Positions 19,314-29,213 of a stretch of DNA of 64,000 nucleotides are shown here, piece by piece. Each line of letters begins with the position of its first letter. Within the stretch, counting starts at the first letter, position 1. Source of the DNA: Pseudovibrio ascidiaceicola (GTDB lineage: Bacteria > Pseudomonadota > Alphaproteobacteria > Rhizobiales > Stappiaceae); assembly GCF_900114245.1 (NCBI RefSeq), contig NZ_FOSK01000001.1, forward strand, positions 1-64,000. The letters run 5' to 3'. Below the pieces are notes generated by a model. It saw only the letters and a program-made list of their open reading frames with translations, was not told the DNA's origin and made no database searches. Made by a program: the position numbers and the translations under genes.

Positions 19314-20198
19314 ATGAGCGAACACACTCTCTTCGATCGTAAACTCATTGCACAACGTCGCATGACAGCATTGAAGAGAGCGCAAGAAGGCGCTGATTTC
19401 TTGATGAAAGCGGCTGCCGCAGATTTACAAGATCGTCTGGAGTTCATCAGCAGAGAGTTTAATTGCGGAGTTGATCTCGGCGGTCACACCGGGCACATTT
19501 TTGAAGCACTGAAAGCATCAGGAAAAATCAAACACTTGCTGCGAGCTGATCTGTTCGATGCAGACCCAAATCTGTCTGAGCCTGATTTGATTTTGGATGA
19601 TGCAGTCCTGCCTTTCGCACCGGAAAGCTTGGACCTGATTGTGTCTTCACTTAACTTGCAGATGCTCGACGATCTTCCAGGAACACTCGTCCAAATTAAA
19701 CGCGCCTTGAAACCAGATGGTCTTTTTCTCGGCCTGTTATTAGGGACTGACACGCTCGCTGAACTACGTGATTGTCTGATGCGCGCCGAAATGGAAGTAA
19801 GTGAAGGCGTATCGCCACGCGTCATCCCATTTGCAGACACAAGAGATCTGGGCAGCCTCCTCCAACGCGCAGGCTTCGCACTCCCAGTAACCGACATAGA
19901 TCGGCTAACCGTCAGATACGACACCATGTTTGATTTGATCAGAGACCTGCGAGCAATGGGCGCAACCAACCCACTCAAAGAACGCTTGAAGACACCGACA
20001 AGCAAGAAGGTCTTCATGAAAGCGGCAGAGATCTATGCGCGGGATTACTCAGATGCAGATGGTCGTATCCGTGCAACCTTCACCTTCGCATCCCTGTCTG
20101 GCTGGGCACCGCATGAATCTCAGCAGAAACCACTAAAGCCCGGCTCTGCAAAGCACAGCCTGGCCGAAGCTCTTGGTACAAAAGAGATAAAGTCCTGA
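19314..20198 (+). CDS. Class I SAM-dependent methyltransferase (NDUFAF5/BioC-like)
   Basis: 294 residues. An N-terminal LFDRKLIAQRR motif and a Rossmann methyltransferase domain (DLGGHTGHIFEAL as motif I, weakly conserved) resemble the alphaproteobacterial and mitochondrial NDUFAF5 group, which hydroxylates an arginine of a complex I subunit, and BioC. The motif and the usual place beside comF/grxC in alphaproteobacteria support the NDUFAF5-like reading, but the substrate is inferred. The ATG at 19314 is chosen because the family begins with this segment. Its stop abuts the stop of the leftward Flp pilin gene, with no bases between. Confidence 0.83.
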   Translation: MSEHTLFDRKLIAQRRMTALKRAQEGADFLMKAAAADLQDRLEFISREFNCGVDLGGHTGHIFEALKASGKIKHLLRADLFDADPNLSEPDLILDDAVLPFAPESLDLIVSSLNLQMLDDLPGTLVQIKRALKPDGLFLGLLLGTDTLAELRDCLMRAEMEVSEGVSPRVIPFADTRDLGSLLQRAGFALPVTDIDRLTVRYDTMFDLIRDLRAMGATNPLKERLKTPTSKKVFMKAAEIYARDYSDADGRIRATFTFASLSGWAPHESQQKPLKPGSAKHSLAEALGTKEIKS

Positions 20199-20414
20199 TT
20201 AGTTGGAAACTACCGAAGCGATTGTGTCAGCCAAAAATTGGAAATTATCAGAAATCGTTGCCCCAATTGCTGTAGCAGCTGCAACAATAGCAAGAACAAT
20301 CAAACCAGCAAGAATGGCGTATTCAACTGCAGCGGCTCCGCGCTCGTCTTCGGTCATATGAGCAATCGTAAATCCACACTTTTGATTGTGATACGCTTTC
20401 TCATTCAACGCCAT
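20199..20414 (-). CDS. Flp family type IVb pilin
   Basis: 71 residues. The class IVb prepilin signature RGAAAVEYAILAGLIVLAI is present: cleavage is expected after the glycine (residue 26), followed by AAAVEY and the hydrophobic stalk helix. Flp pilins form Tad adhesion pili. No tad/cpa assembly genes or TadV prepilin peptidase are near, so this is an orphan pilin gene. GAGG precedes the ATG at 20414; a second in-frame ATG at 20357 would give a shorter leader. It lies 29 bases after mutT in the same direction. Confidence 0.9.
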   Translation of the reverse strand: MALNEKAYHNQKCGFTIAHMTEDERGAAAVEYAILAGLIVLAIVAAATAIGATISDNFQFLADTIASVVSN

Positions 20415-20443
20415 TACTGCCTCTTGTTCTCCGTGATCTCCCG

Positions 20444-20848
20444 CTAATAAGACACAAGGTCGATTAGATGCGGGATCAACGGCTCATCTGCTGGTGGCAT
20501 TTCATAATCACGTAAACGCACTGCCCGTACCCATTTCAGGTTTTGCCCCTCTGCCCCGTGAGGTGTGCCCGACCAGCGCCTACAAACGTAAAGTGGCATC
20601 AGCAGATGAAAATCTTCGTAAGTGTGGCTCGCGAAACTTAGGGGAGCAAGGCACTCTTTTTTAACTGTAATTTCCAGTTCCTCAGATAATTCACGGATCA
20701 AACAGTCCTCTGGTGTCTCACCGGCTTCGATCTTCCCACCCGGAAACTCCCAGAAACCCGCCATTGATTTGCCCTCAGGGCGCTGAGCAAGCAGAATGCG
20801 GTTATCAGCATCAATCAAGGCACACGCCGCAACCATCACAATTTTCAT
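20444..20848 (-). CDS. mutT: 8-oxo-dGTP diphosphatase MutT
   Basis: 134 residues. The Nudix box is complete (G-x5-E-x7-REUxEE-xU), reading GKIEAGETPEDC then RELSEEL. WEFPGGK in front of it and the total length match MutT. It removes oxidised guanine nucleotides from the pool. It lies in the leftward order argJ, GNAT, mutT, Flp pilin, as often seen in alphaproteobacteria. A GGGAAAATAA ribosome-site candidate precedes the ATG. Confidence 0.92.
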   Translation of the reverse strand: MKIVMVAACALIDADNRILLAQRPEGKSMAGFWEFPGGKIEAGETPEDCLIRELSEELEITVKKECLAPLSFASHTYEDFHLLMPLYVCRRWSGTPHGAEGQNLKWVRAVRLRDYEMPPADEPLIPHLIDLVSY

Positions 20849-20932
20849 TTATTTTCCCGTTTCACAAAGGACCACTCTGAAAACCTTTTGGAAACCATAC
20901 CAAAGGTCCCGAGTGAAATTTTACTGTTTTTC

Positions 20933-21754
20933 TTAAGGCTGGGCATCTTTGCAATAGTGATAAGCATAGGCTTCTCGATACCCGAGGGAATCGTAGAGCT
21001 CTACAGCAGCAGTATTATCTGCCACCACTTGCAACCAGGCAGTTTCCGCACCGCGCTTAGCCCCAAGACTCTGTACTTCGCACATCAAAGCGTAAGCCAG
21101 CCCCTGACGACGAAACGCTTCAGCCGTCTTCACACTAAAGATGCCGAGTAGATCGCCATCCACCACACCAAGCAGAACAGCTGCAGGAACACCGTCTTCG
21201 GTTTCCAGCACCAACCCAATCAATTCAACAGTCACTCTGGAAAGCACATCATGAAGTGCCTGCACGGTTTCGCTCAAAGGCTCTCCACGCTTAGCGCCCG
21301 AAACTTGCGCGTAATTAGAAATCCACTCACCTAATGAAACCTCGGCAAGCTTGTACCCTGCAGGCACCTCAGTATCGCCAAGCCCCCAGATGGATCGTGA
21401 CAGCACCAGAGTTTCAACAACGCGAGCATAATTCTGAGAAGTCAGCACTTGATCCACTTCTGTTGGAACCAAAGGCGTCCAGCGAACATGGAATGGCGTC
21501 TCAAGTCGCTTGAAGCGCGCGCGCGCAGCATCCAGACGGCTCTCAGCTTCATCACCATCCTGGGCATCATAGAAGTTCAGAGAGTTGTTGCGACGTGCAC
21601 TACCACCTGGTGAGAGACGGGAGATCCAGCTCCCGTCATGATGCGCCATGAGGCTGGGAAAGCAGTTCAGATTTGCCTGCTCCAGCTTCAAGACTGTTTC
21701 CAAATCGCAGTTCGGTTGGCGAGGTTGAACCCGCTTAGCTTCTGTAGTCACCAT
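20933..21754 (-). CDS. GNAT family N-acetyltransferase
   Basis: 273 residues. The C-terminal half holds the acetyl-CoA-binding signature [13 protein letters not shown] followed by the family ending [13 protein letters not shown]. The N-terminal half (about 1-120) is a degenerate GNAT-like or unique domain. The ATG at 21754 overlaps the end of argJ by 20 bases. The order argJ-GNAT-mutT is conserved, but the target of acetylation is unknown. Confidence 0.88.
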   Translation of the reverse strand: MVTTEAKRVQPRQPNCDLETVLKLEQANLNCFPSLMAHHDGSWISRLSPGGSARRNNSLNFYDAQDGDEAESRLDAARARFKRLETPFHVRWTPLVPTEVDQVLTSQNYARVVETLVLSRSIWGLGDTEVPAGYKLAEVSLGEWISNYAQVSGAKRGEPLSETVQALHDVLSRVTVELIGLVLETEDGVPAAVLLGVVDGDLLGIFSVKTAEAFRRQGLAYALMCEVQSLGAKRGAETAWLQVVADNTAAVELYDSLGYREAYAYHYCKDAQP

Positions 21755-22967
21755 TGATTGCCACATATTCCTTGGTGAGATCACATGTCCAGACAGTCGC
21801 ACCGCCATTTCCAATACCAAGATCAACCTTCAGGATGATCTCGTCTTCTTTCATGACAGCAGACGCTTCTTCTTCGCTGTAGTCTGGGTCACGCTCTCCT
21901 TCAACCGCAACACGAATGTCGCCAAACCAGATTGCCAGCTTATCACGGTCAGCAGGCTCACCCGCCTTGCCAACAGCCATCACGACACGGCCCCAGTTCG
22001 CATCTTCACCAGCAAATGCAGTTTTCATCAAAGGAGAGTTTGCAATCGCCATAGCGATCCGCTTTGCAGAAGTTGCACTCTCCGCACCTTCCACCCGCAC
22101 TTCAACAAACTTGGTCGCACCTTCCCCATCACGAACGATCATCTGAGCCAGCTCAAGCATCATGCTGGAGAGAGCCTCACGGAACTCCACAAGGCGTGGA
22201 TCCGCAGCATCTTCAATCCAGTCACCCCCGGCAGAACCAGTAGCTGCCAACAGCACAGTATCAGAGGTGGAGGTATCACTATCAACCGTAATAGAGTTAA
22301 AGGAACCGCCCACACACTCAGAAAGCGAGCTCTGCAAAGCAGACGCTTTAATCGGAGCGTCAGTGAACAGGAAGCCAAGCATAGTTGCCATATCAGGCGC
22401 AATCATACCGGCGCCTTTAGCAATACCGTTCAACGTAACAGTCGCATCACCCAGCTTCACGCGACGAGTGCTCATCTTAGGGTAAGTGTCCGTGGTCATG
22501 ATCGCCTTAGCCGCGTCCATCCACTTGTTGGCAACAGCATCAGCCACCAGACCATCCGCCACACCAGCAAACTTCTCAGCCGGCAGCGGCTCACCAATCA
22601 CACCAGTGGACGCCAGATACAGCTCATCAGCAGCAAACCCGGAGGCTTTTGAAAGAATGTCCGCAGAAAGCTCAACAGATGCGAGCCCCTTCTTGCCCGT
22701 AAACGCATTCGCATTCCCGGAATTGACCATGATCGCCCGCGCAACGCCCTTGGAAAGGTTCTGCTTGCACCAGTCAACCGGAGCACTCGTGCATTTAGAT
22801 GTCGTGAACACGCCCGCAATCTGCGCAGGCTCGTCAAACACAGCAAGAAGAACATCGGTACGTCCTTCATACTTCAAACCGGCAGCAGCTGTCGCCAGTC
22901 GAACACCTCTAACCTCCGGAAGGTCAGGATAGGACGTGGGTGCGAGCGGAGAAATGGTCGCGGACAT
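21735..22967 (-). CDS. argJ: Glutamate N-acetyltransferase / amino-acid acetyltransferase
   Basis: 410 residues, full length. The self-cleavage motif [16 protein letters not shown] is intact; the precursor cuts itself before the threonine of ATML to make the alpha and beta chains. The enzyme moves acetyl from N-acetylornithine to glutamate, giving the cyclic route of arginine synthesis. Whether it also uses acetyl-CoA (bifunctional) cannot be told from sequence. GGGAGG precedes the ATG. It is followed by GNAT and mutT in the same direction. Confidence 0.96.
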   Translation of the reverse strand: MSATISPLAPTSYPDLPEVRGVRLATAAAGLKYEGRTDVLLAVFDEPAQIAGVFTTSKCTSAPVDWCKQNLSKGVARAIMVNSGNANAFTGKKGLASVELSADILSKASGFAADELYLASTGVIGEPLPAEKFAGVADGLVADAVANKWMDAAKAIMTTDTYPKMSTRRVKLGDATVTLNGIAKGAGMIAPDMATMLGFLFTDAPIKASALQSSLSECVGGSFNSITVDSDTSTSDTVLLAATGSAGGDWIEDAADPRLVEFREALSSMMLELAQMIVRDGEGATKFVEVRVEGAESATSAKRIAMAIANSPLMKTAFAGEDANWGRVVMAVGKAGEPADRDKLAIWFGDIRVAVEGERDPDYSEEEASAVMKEDEIILKVDLGIGNGGATVWTCDLTKEYVAINGDYRS

Positions 22968-23000
22968 GAAAACCTCCCGAAGAAAACAGTGCCTTTACAG

Positions 23001-23040
23001 CAAAAAAGTAGCCCCGGAAGGCCTAAGCCATCCGGGGCTA
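23001..23040 (-). terminator. Rho-independent terminator of the parvulin gene
   Basis: A 10-bp perfect stem, TAGCCCCGGA (23009-23018) with TCCGGGGCTA (23031-23040), is followed on the minus strand by CTTTTTTG (23008-23001). It ends the ppiC-type transcript before argJ. Confidence 0.9.
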
Positions 23041-23094
23041 CAAAAACAAGATGTTTTATTTCAATAATCAGCAGAGCTAGTAAGCACAGGCCTA

Positions 23095-23964
23095 TTATTT
23101 GCTTTCTTCAGCTTTTGGCTCATCAGCATCCGCACCGATGATTTCCACAGTGTTCTTGGCTTTCAGCTCTTCAAGCACCTCACGGAATTTCGTCAGAACC
23201 AGCTCCTGGCGGATCTGACCTTCAGCTGTTTCAAAGGCTGGAGCAGACTGTGTACGTGCTTCCTTGTTCAGAATAACGTGGTAACCGAACTGTGTTTGCA
23301 CAGGCTCTTTTGTGAACTCACCCGCTTTCAAAGCAAAAGCAGCTGTTTCGAACTCAGGAACCATCTGGCCTTTTCCGAAGAAACCAAGGTCACCACCGTT
23401 AGGGCCGGAAGGACCAGTGGACTTTTCCTTTGCAAGCTCAGCAAAGTCCGCACCACCTTCAAGCTGCTTGATGATGTCCTTTGCTTCATCTTCTTTTTCT
23501 ACAAGGATGTGCGCTGCATTAATCTCTGGAGCACCCTGATAGTTGGCATACTCAGCCTCATAAGCAGCCTTAACTTCGTCTTCGGTAATAGCGCTCTGAA
23601 TGTACTTCTGGAAATACGCATTGCGCAGCGCGCGCGTGCGCTCAAATGCCATTAAGCGTTTAAAATCATCAGTTTCTGCAAGTTTTTCTTCTGCGCCAGC
23701 TTCTGCAAGCAGGTTCATCTCAACCAGCACATCGGTCAAAACCTTGCGCCATTCGGTTGGTGGAACACGCTGCAATTGCTGCGCGTAATCCTGAGCTGCA
23801 TAAGCAAGATCTGCTTCTGTAATAACGCTGCTTCCGACCTTGGCAACTGGCTTGTCCAGATCAGGTGCAGTGTCTGCATCCTGCGCCTGAGCAACATTCA
23901 GACTAACGGCCAGTGCGGCAACTGCAACGGAGTTACCAAGGATCCCTGTAAATTTACGAAGCAT
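23095..23964 (-). CDS. Parvulin-type peptidyl-prolyl cis-trans isomerase (periplasmic)
   Basis: 289 residues with a signal peptide (MLRKFTGILGNSV..., cleavage near AQA/QD at about residue 28). A SurA/PrsA-like N-terminal helical domain precedes one parvulin domain (about 140-245), recognisable by INAAHILV, GGDLGFFGKGQM and QFGYHVI. It should fold exported proteins in the periplasm, helping outer-membrane protein assembly. The C-terminus is acidic and lysine-rich. AAGAGA precedes the ATG at 23964. It is divergent from secA, so chaperone and export motor are controlled from one 265-base region. Confidence 0.93.
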   Translation of the reverse strand: MLRKFTGILGNSVAVAALAVSLNVAQAQDADTAPDLDKPVAKVGSSVITEADLAYAAQDYAQQLQRVPPTEWRKVLTDVLVEMNLLAEAGAEEKLAETDDFKRLMAFERTRALRNAYFQKYIQSAITEDEVKAAYEAEYANYQGAPEINAAHILVEKEDEAKDIIKQLEGGADFAELAKEKSTGPSGPNGGDLGFFGKGQMVPEFETAAFALKAGEFTKEPVQTQFGYHVILNKEARTQSAPAFETAEGQIRQELVLTKFREVLEELKAKNTVEIIGADADEPKAEESK

Positions 23965-24229
23965 AAGATCTCTTTCTTTCCTGTTTATGGAGAGTTTAAA
24001 AAGAGTTGCAAAACAACAAAGCTTTATGTTGCGACGGCAACTGCCGTTGACAACCTTAGAGCCCACTCTTATCTCTCTGTCGCCTGCTTTTTACGCGCAG
24101 GTGCTTAATATGCTGTGACTCATGTCAGAACCACAGAGTTTTGACTGGATAGATCACGAATGTGAAGTTTTTTAGGGCCCGGCCGCGACGTGAAACAACC
24201 GGCGCGCCCAAAAGAGGAAGGACCGCCAC

Positions 24230-27016
24230 ATGGTGGGGCTCGGCGCACTCGCTCGAAAAATATTTGGTTCTGCTAACGACCGTCGGATCAAGACACTCAA
24301 GCCTAAAGTAGATGATATCAATGCTTTAGAGCCAGAAATGGAAGCTCTGACGGATGATCAGCTAAGAGCCAAAACGGACGAGTTCCGTGAGCAGCTTGCG
24401 AACGGAGCAAAGCTGGACGATCTTCTCGCTCCTGCTTTTGCTGTTGTCCGTGAAGCCTCTCGCCGTGTTCTTGGCCTTCGTCAGTACGATGTGCAGCTTA
24501 TCGGCGGCATGGTTCTCCATGCTGGTGAAATTACTGAGATGCGTACCGGTGAGGGTAAAACCCTTGTGGCAACTGCTCCAGTATACCTTAACGCCTTGAC
24601 TGGTAAGGGTGTTCACGTCGTAACAGTGAACGACTACCTCGCCTCTCGTGACGTTGAGTGGATGGGTCAGATCTACCGCTTCCTCGGGCTGACAACTGGC
24701 CTGATTGTCCATGGTATTTCTGATGAAGAGCGCAAAGCCGCTTATGCAGCAGACGTCACATATGGAACGAACAACGAGTTCGGCTTCGATTATCTTCGTG
24801 ACAACATGAAGTATGATCGCGAGTCCATGGTGCAGCGTCCGCACCATTTTGCGATCGTGGATGAGGTCGACTCCATCCTTGTTGATGAAGCACGTACACC
24901 TCTCATCATCTCCGGCCCTCTGGAAGACCGCACCGATTTCTACAATGCAATCGATGCCTTCATTCCTCATCTCGTTGATGAAGATTTTGAGATTGACGAG
25001 AAAGCTCGCTCCGCAACCTTCACTGAAGCAGGTAACGAGAAGCTAGAGCAACTCTTGTCTGAAGCTGGACTCCTCAAAGGCGATTCGCTTTATGATGTGG
25101 AAAACGTCACAGCAGTTCACCATTTGCAGCAAGGCCTGAAGGCTCACAAACTTTTCCAGCGTGACAAAGATTATATTGTCCGTGACGATGAAGTTGTGAT
25201 CATTGATGAATTCACTGGCCGTATGATGCCTGGTCGTCGCTTCTCAGAAGGTCTGCACCAGGCACTGGAAGCAAAAGAAAAAGCTGCAATCCAGCCAGAG
25301 AACCAGACACTCGCATCCATCACATTCCAGAACTACTTCCGCATGTACGACAAACTGGCCGGTATGACCGGTACAGCAATGACCGAAGCGGAAGAATTCA
25401 TGGACATCTACAGTCTGGATGTTGTTGACATTCCAACCAACGTTCCTGTGCTGCGTATCGATGATGACGATGAGGTTTACCGCACCGTTGCCGAAAAATA
25501 CAACGCGATCATGGAACTGGTTGATGACTGTCATGGGCGTGGTCAGCCTGTTCTTGTTGGCACCACCTCCATTGAGAAATCTGAGTTGCTTGCAGATCTG
25601 CTGATGAAGCACGATTACAAGCAGATCGACGTTTCAGATCCAAAAGCATTGGCTGATTACGCAAAGTCTGCTGGCAATCAGAAGGTCTTTGCAGTTCTGA
25701 ACGCGCGTTACCATGAACAGGAAGCGAGCATCATCGCACAGGCAGGTGTGCCGGGCGCTGTGACCATTGCAACCAACATGGCAGGTCGTGGTACGGACAT
25801 CCAGCTCGGTGGTAACGTTGAAATGCGTATCGCAAACGAACTGGGTGACATGCCAGAGGGTGCTGAACGCACTGCAAAAGAAGACGCCATCAAAAAAGAA
25901 GTTGAAGCGCTCAAGCAAAAAGCACTTCAGGCTGGCGGCCTCTACGTTGTAGCAACCGAACGTCACGAAAGCCGCCGCATTGATAACCAGCTGCGCGGTC
26001 GTTCTGGTCGTCAGGGTGACCCTGGACACTCCAAGTTCTTCTTGTCTCTGCAGGATGATCTGATGCGCATCTTTGGCTCTGAGCGTATGGACTCCATGCT
26101 TCAGAAGCTTGGTTTGCAGGATGGCGAAGCAATCGTTCACCCTTGGATCAACAAGGCGCTGGAAAAAGCACAGCAGAAAGTGGAAGCTCGCAACTTCGAC
26201 ATTCGTAAAAACCTGCTGAAGTTCGATGACGTGATGAACGACCAACGTAAAGTGGTCTTCGATCAGCGCCTCGAAATGATGGACCCTGAAGTCACTCAGG
26301 AAGCTGTGGCAGAAATGCGCGAAGAGTTCGTTGAAGACCTCGTCGCAGCACACATTCCAGAACGCGCTTACCCTGAGCAGTGGGACACTGAAGGCCTTCA
26401 GGAAGAAGCACGCACTAAGCTGAACCTCGACCTGCCAATTATTGAATGGGCAAACGAGGAAGGCATTGCAGACGAAGAAGTCACCGCGCGCCTGAAGAAG
26501 GAAGCCAACCAAGTGATGGCGGGTAAGGCTGCAAACTACGGTCCTGACGTTATGCGTCAGATCGAGCGCGCAGTTCTCCTGCAAACCATCGACAACTTGT
26601 GGCGTGAGCATCTGGCAAACCTTGATCACCTGCGCTCCGCAGTTGGTCTGCGCGGTTACGCACAGCGTGATCCACTTCAGGAATACAAAACAGAGTCCTT
26701 TACTCTCTTTGAAAACATGCTGAGCACTCTGCGCCAGACAACCACATCACAGCTGATGATGGTTGAGTTGGTTCAGCAACAGGCTCCAGAAACACCACAG
26801 ATGCCTTCCCACATGGAAGCTCATCACACCAATCCTTTGACTGGTGAAGACGAGATGATGGAAGCAGACCGCCAACTGGCTGAAGCACGTGCAGCATCTG
26901 CACCAGACGGTCGTGAATCCGATGACCCTGAAACATGGGGCCGTGTAGGTCGTAATGAGCCTTGTCCATGTGGATCTGGCAAAAAGTACAAGCATTGCCA
27001 CGGCGCACTTGTCTGA
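24230..27016 (+). CDS. secA: Preprotein translocase ATPase SecA
   Basis: 928 residues, full length. The nucleotide-binding site [11 protein letters not shown], the DEAD-box [16 protein letters not shown] and the [11 protein letters not shown] motif are intact, as is the C-terminal zinc-binding [14 protein letters not shown] that contacts SecB and lipids. SecA drives export of unfolded proteins through SecYEG. AGGAAGGA precedes the ATG. It is divergent from the periplasmic parvulin gene, which would act on its exported clients. It ends with a strong terminator. Confidence 0.98.
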   Translation: MVGLGALARKIFGSANDRRIKTLKPKVDDINALEPEMEALTDDQLRAKTDEFREQLANGAKLDDLLAPAFAVVREASRRVLGLRQYDVQLIGGMVLHAGEITEMRTGEGKTLVATAPVYLNALTGKGVHVVTVNDYLASRDVEWMGQIYRFLGLTTGLIVHGISDEERKAAYAADVTYGTNNEFGFDYLRDNMKYDRESMVQRPHHFAIVDEVDSILVDEARTPLIISGPLEDRTDFYNAIDAFIPHLVDEDFEIDEKARSATFTEAGNEKLEQLLSEAGLLKGDSLYDVENVTAVHHLQQGLKAHKLFQRDKDYIVRDDEVVIIDEFTGRMMPGRRFSEGLHQALEAKEKAAIQPENQTLASITFQNYFRMYDKLAGMTGTAMTEAEEFMDIYSLDVVDIPTNVPVLRIDDDDEVYRTVAEKYNAIMELVDDCHGRGQPVLVGTTSIEKSELLADLLMKHDYKQIDVSDPKALADYAKSAGNQKVFAVLNARYHEQEASIIAQAGVPGAVTIATNMAGRGTDIQLGGNVEMRIANELGDMPEGAERTAKEDAIKKEVEALKQKALQAGGLYVVATERHESRRIDNQLRGRSGRQGDPGHSKFFLSLQDDLMRIFGSERMDSMLQKLGLQDGEAIVHPWINKALEKAQQKVEARNFDIRKNLLKFDDVMNDQRKVVFDQRLEMMDPEVTQEAVAEMREEFVEDLVAAHIPERAYPEQWDTEGLQEEARTKLNLDLPIIEWANEEGIADEEVTARLKKEANQVMAGKAANYGPDVMRQIERAVLLQTIDNLWREHLANLDHLRSAVGLRGYAQRDPLQEYKTESFTLFENMLSTLRQTTTSQLMMVELVQQQAPETPQMPSHMEAHHTNPLTGEDEMMEADRQLAEARAASAPDGRESDDPETWGRVGRNEPCPCGSGKKYKHCHGALV

Positions 27017-27040
27017 TCCGACATTAATCAAGTTCAAGAA

Positions 27041-27067
27041 AGGGCTGCTTCGGCGGCCCTTTTTTAT
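27041..27067 (+). terminator. Rho-independent terminator of secA
   Basis: An 8-bp stem, AGGGCTGC (27041-27048) with GCGGCCCT (27053-27060) and one G-T pair, is closed by a TTCG tetraloop and followed by TTTTTTATT. It lies 24 bases after the secA stop. Confidence 0.92.
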
Positions 27068-27188
27068 TACAGGTTAGCTTCCCCCTTCACACCAAGGAAA
27101 TCTGCACCAGAAAGGCGGGAGTATTCCCAAAGCCTGAGAATGCTAATCTACGCTTCTTTCAGCTCCAATTTGTAAGAAGCGGCAAAAC

Positions 27189-27956
27189 ATGAACACTTCA
27201 AGCACGCTCGATTTTAACAAGGTCCTTCGACAGCTCACCCCAAAAACCAAACTGGAAAGAACACGAGCATCCGTCGAAGAGCATCTCGGCCAGCGTATCG
27301 AAGCGTTCTACGCACCTGCAAGAAACAGCTATCTGGCTCAACTCTGCGACGTGTACGGCAGTGACAAAGGCACCAACTGCCCGGAAACCACCCAGTTCAA
27401 CTGGGAGCCTCACACCTACACCGATTTTTACAGCATGATTTTCGATCATTGCCGCGACAAGATCACAAACGTGCTGGAATGTGGCATCGGCACCAACGAC
27501 ACCAGCTGCCTCTCCAACATGGGCAAGGAAGGCAAACCGGGAGCCTCCCTTCGTGTCTGGAGAGACTATTTCCCTCACGCAGAAATTACGGGCCTAGATA
27601 TCGACGAGAAATGCCTGTTTTCCGATACACGCATTCAGACCTATCAGGTCGATCAGACCAACCCGGAAAGTATCGCAAGCTTCAAAAGCAACGCACAGCC
27701 AGAGCCCTACGACCTGATCATTGATGATGGTCTGCATCATTATGAGGCGGGGATTGTCTTCTTCGAGAACGTCAAAGACCTGCTTGCAAACCACGGCGTC
27801 TACATGATCGAGGATGTGAACCGCCACGACATTCATCGCTATGCCGAGTACTTCCAAAAGCGCGAAAGCGAGTTTAACTGTCGCTGCCTCCTACTCTACC
27901 GACAACATGTGAGCCTGCGCGACAACATGTTGGTTATGGTAACACGCAAGCATTAG
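27189..27956 (+). CDS. Class I SAM-dependent methyltransferase-like protein
   Basis: 255 residues. The sequence around VLECGIGTND, ITGLDIDEKCL and DLIIDDGLHHYEAG matches a Rossmann-fold methyltransferase of the kind found beside polysaccharide, glycopeptide or macrolide genes (CmcI/macrocin-type, with Asp-rich metal site DDGLHH). Motif I is ECGIG, so SAM binding is likely. The substrate is unknown. It stands alone between secA and a PadR gene, with no sugar or antibiotic genes nearby. No signal peptide. Confidence 0.75.
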   Translation: MNTSSTLDFNKVLRQLTPKTKLERTRASVEEHLGQRIEAFYAPARNSYLAQLCDVYGSDKGTNCPETTQFNWEPHTYTDFYSMIFDHCRDKITNVLECGIGTNDTSCLSNMGKEGKPGASLRVWRDYFPHAEITGLDIDEKCLFSDTRIQTYQVDQTNPESIASFKSNAQPEPYDLIIDDGLHHYEAGIVFFENVKDLLANHGVYMIEDVNRHDIHRYAEYFQKRESEFNCRCLLLYRQHVSLRDNMLVMVTRKH

Positions 27957-28011
27957 CCTCACTCCGCACATAGCCCTCCGAAAAGCCAGATATTGACGAT
28001 TCAACACCATC

Positions 28012-28052
28012 ATTCTAGTACTAGAATACAATCTTATTCTAATGTTAGAATA
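28012..28052. promoter_or_regulatory. Two palindromic operators upstream of padR
   Basis: Two perfect palindromic elements lie side by side: ATTCTAGTACTAGAAT (28012-28027) and TATTCTAA-TG-TTAGAATA (28035-28052). Their centres are 24 bases apart and both share ATTCTA/TAGAAT arms. The second ends 2 bases before the PadR start codon. They are probably the autoregulatory sites of the PadR protein; a TTGACG at 27993 could be a -35. Confidence 0.75.
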
Positions 28053-28054
28053 GC

Positions 28055-28597
28055 ATGTCTGAGAGCCTCACTGACAGCGAACTCCTCGTCCTCGGCCTTG
28101 TCTCCGAGATGCCCCGCCATGGCTATGAGCTGGAACAGGTCATCGAGCAGCGCGGCATGCGCGAGTGGACGCAAATCGGCTTCTCTTCCATTTACTTCGT
28201 ATTGGGTAAGCTTGAGAAGAAAGGCCTCGTCACCTCAGAGAAGCCCACTGGAGCCAAAGCTAAGAAGAGCTTCCTCATGACCGAGGCTGGTCAAGAAGCA
28301 CTCGTTACACAGACGCTCTCAGCCATCACTACAGTTCGCCCAACATATTCATCGCTACTCATGGGCATGGTCCACTGGCCAGCACTGCAACGAGAACAGG
28401 CCCTAGATGCCTTAAGTCAGCGTAGCAAAGCAATCCAAATAGAACTCATCCGAATTGAAGGCATCCAATTAGACCAGCAGCCTTTACCTGATCACGTCGA
28501 AGCCCTCTTTGATTACTCCATCGCTCAACTCAAGTCAGAGGCAGACTGGCTGCAGAAAACTCTGGATTACATGACCTGCAAACCATGGAACACATGA
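28055..28597 (+). CDS. PadR family transcriptional regulator
   Basis: 180 residues. The N-terminal winged helix (about 8-80) has the family pattern LLVLGLVSEMPRHGYEL and SSIYFVLGKLEKKGLV. The C-terminal half is helical, for dimerisation (PadR C4-like). PadR proteins are usually repressors released by phenolic acids or other small molecules. Two palindromes directly abut the start codon, so binding would block its own transcription. No ribosome site can fit between operator and ATG, so the mRNA may be leaderless. A GyrI-like gene follows 10 bases later and is probably in the same operon. Confidence 0.9.
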   Translation: MSESLTDSELLVLGLVSEMPRHGYELEQVIEQRGMREWTQIGFSSIYFVLGKLEKKGLVTSEKPTGAKAKKSFLMTEAGQEALVTQTLSAITTVRPTYSSLLMGMVHWPALQREQALDALSQRSKAIQIELIRIEGIQLDQQPLPDHVEALFDYSIAQLKSEADWLQKTLDYMTCKPWNT

Positions 28598-28607
28598 GGA
28601 CACAACG

Positions 28608-29213
28608 ATGACCACGACCGATTTCAGAGACAGACTGTATGACCTATACCGCCCGCCAAGCGACCATTTTTCGTTTGTCGATGTTCCTGATATGCAGTTC
28701 GCTGTGATCGATGGCAGCGGGAACCCTGAAGGGGCATCCTTCGCTCAAGCAATCAAATGGCTTTTCACCGTGATCTATCCCATCAAACGTGATGCGAAGA
28801 AGCGGATGGGAAAACGCTTTGCGGAACCACCTCTGGAATGCCTGTGGTGGGCCGACGATATGAATGACCTCATCACCGGTAATAGAGACAAGTTGAAATG
28901 GCGTTTGATGATCGTTCTGCCTCATTGGACCGATGACGCCCTTTTCGCTCAAGGCGTAGAAACTGCAGTCGGGCGGCTTGGAGAGAAACCCGCAACGCTG
29001 CGCAGAGAAATTATGACAGAAGGTCGCTCAGTCCAGATCCTTCACAAGGGCCCTTATGAAGACCTACGCAACATCAGCGCAAAACTCTATCAGGAATTCC
29101 TGCCGGAAAATGGCCTGAAACCAAACGGACACCATCATGAGATCTACCTTGATGATGCGACACGAACAGCACCGGAAAAGAGAAAAACAATCATCAGACA
29201 ACCTGTGATCTAG
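28608..29213 (+). CDS. GyrI-like small-molecule-binding domain protein
   Basis: 201 residues. The domain is recognised from FSFVDVPDMQFAVIDGSGNP, LKWRLMIVLPHW and the ending EIYLDDATRTAPEKRKTIIRQPV. GyrI-like/SOUL-type domains bind hydrophobic or amphipathic molecules, and some protect against drugs or hydrolyse cyclopropane compounds. Being co-transcribed with PadR (10-base gap, strong AGGACACAACG ribosome site), it may bind the same ligand. The biochemical role is unknown. Confidence 0.85.
   Translation: MTTTDFRDRLYDLYRPPSDHFSFVDVPDMQFAVIDGSGNPEGASFAQAIKWLFTVIYPIKRDAKKRMGKRFAEPPLECLWWADDMNDLITGNRDKLKWRLMIVLPHWTDDALFAQGVETAVGRLGEKPATLRREIMTEGRSVQILHKGPYEDLRNISAKLYQEFLPENGLKPNGHHHEIYLDDATRTAPEKRKTIIRQPVI

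Noticed and set aside
25634-26629. Open frame of 331 codons on the minus strand
   Set aside because: It is antisense to secA and Cys/Phe/Val-rich, as expected for a mirror frame of a coding strand.
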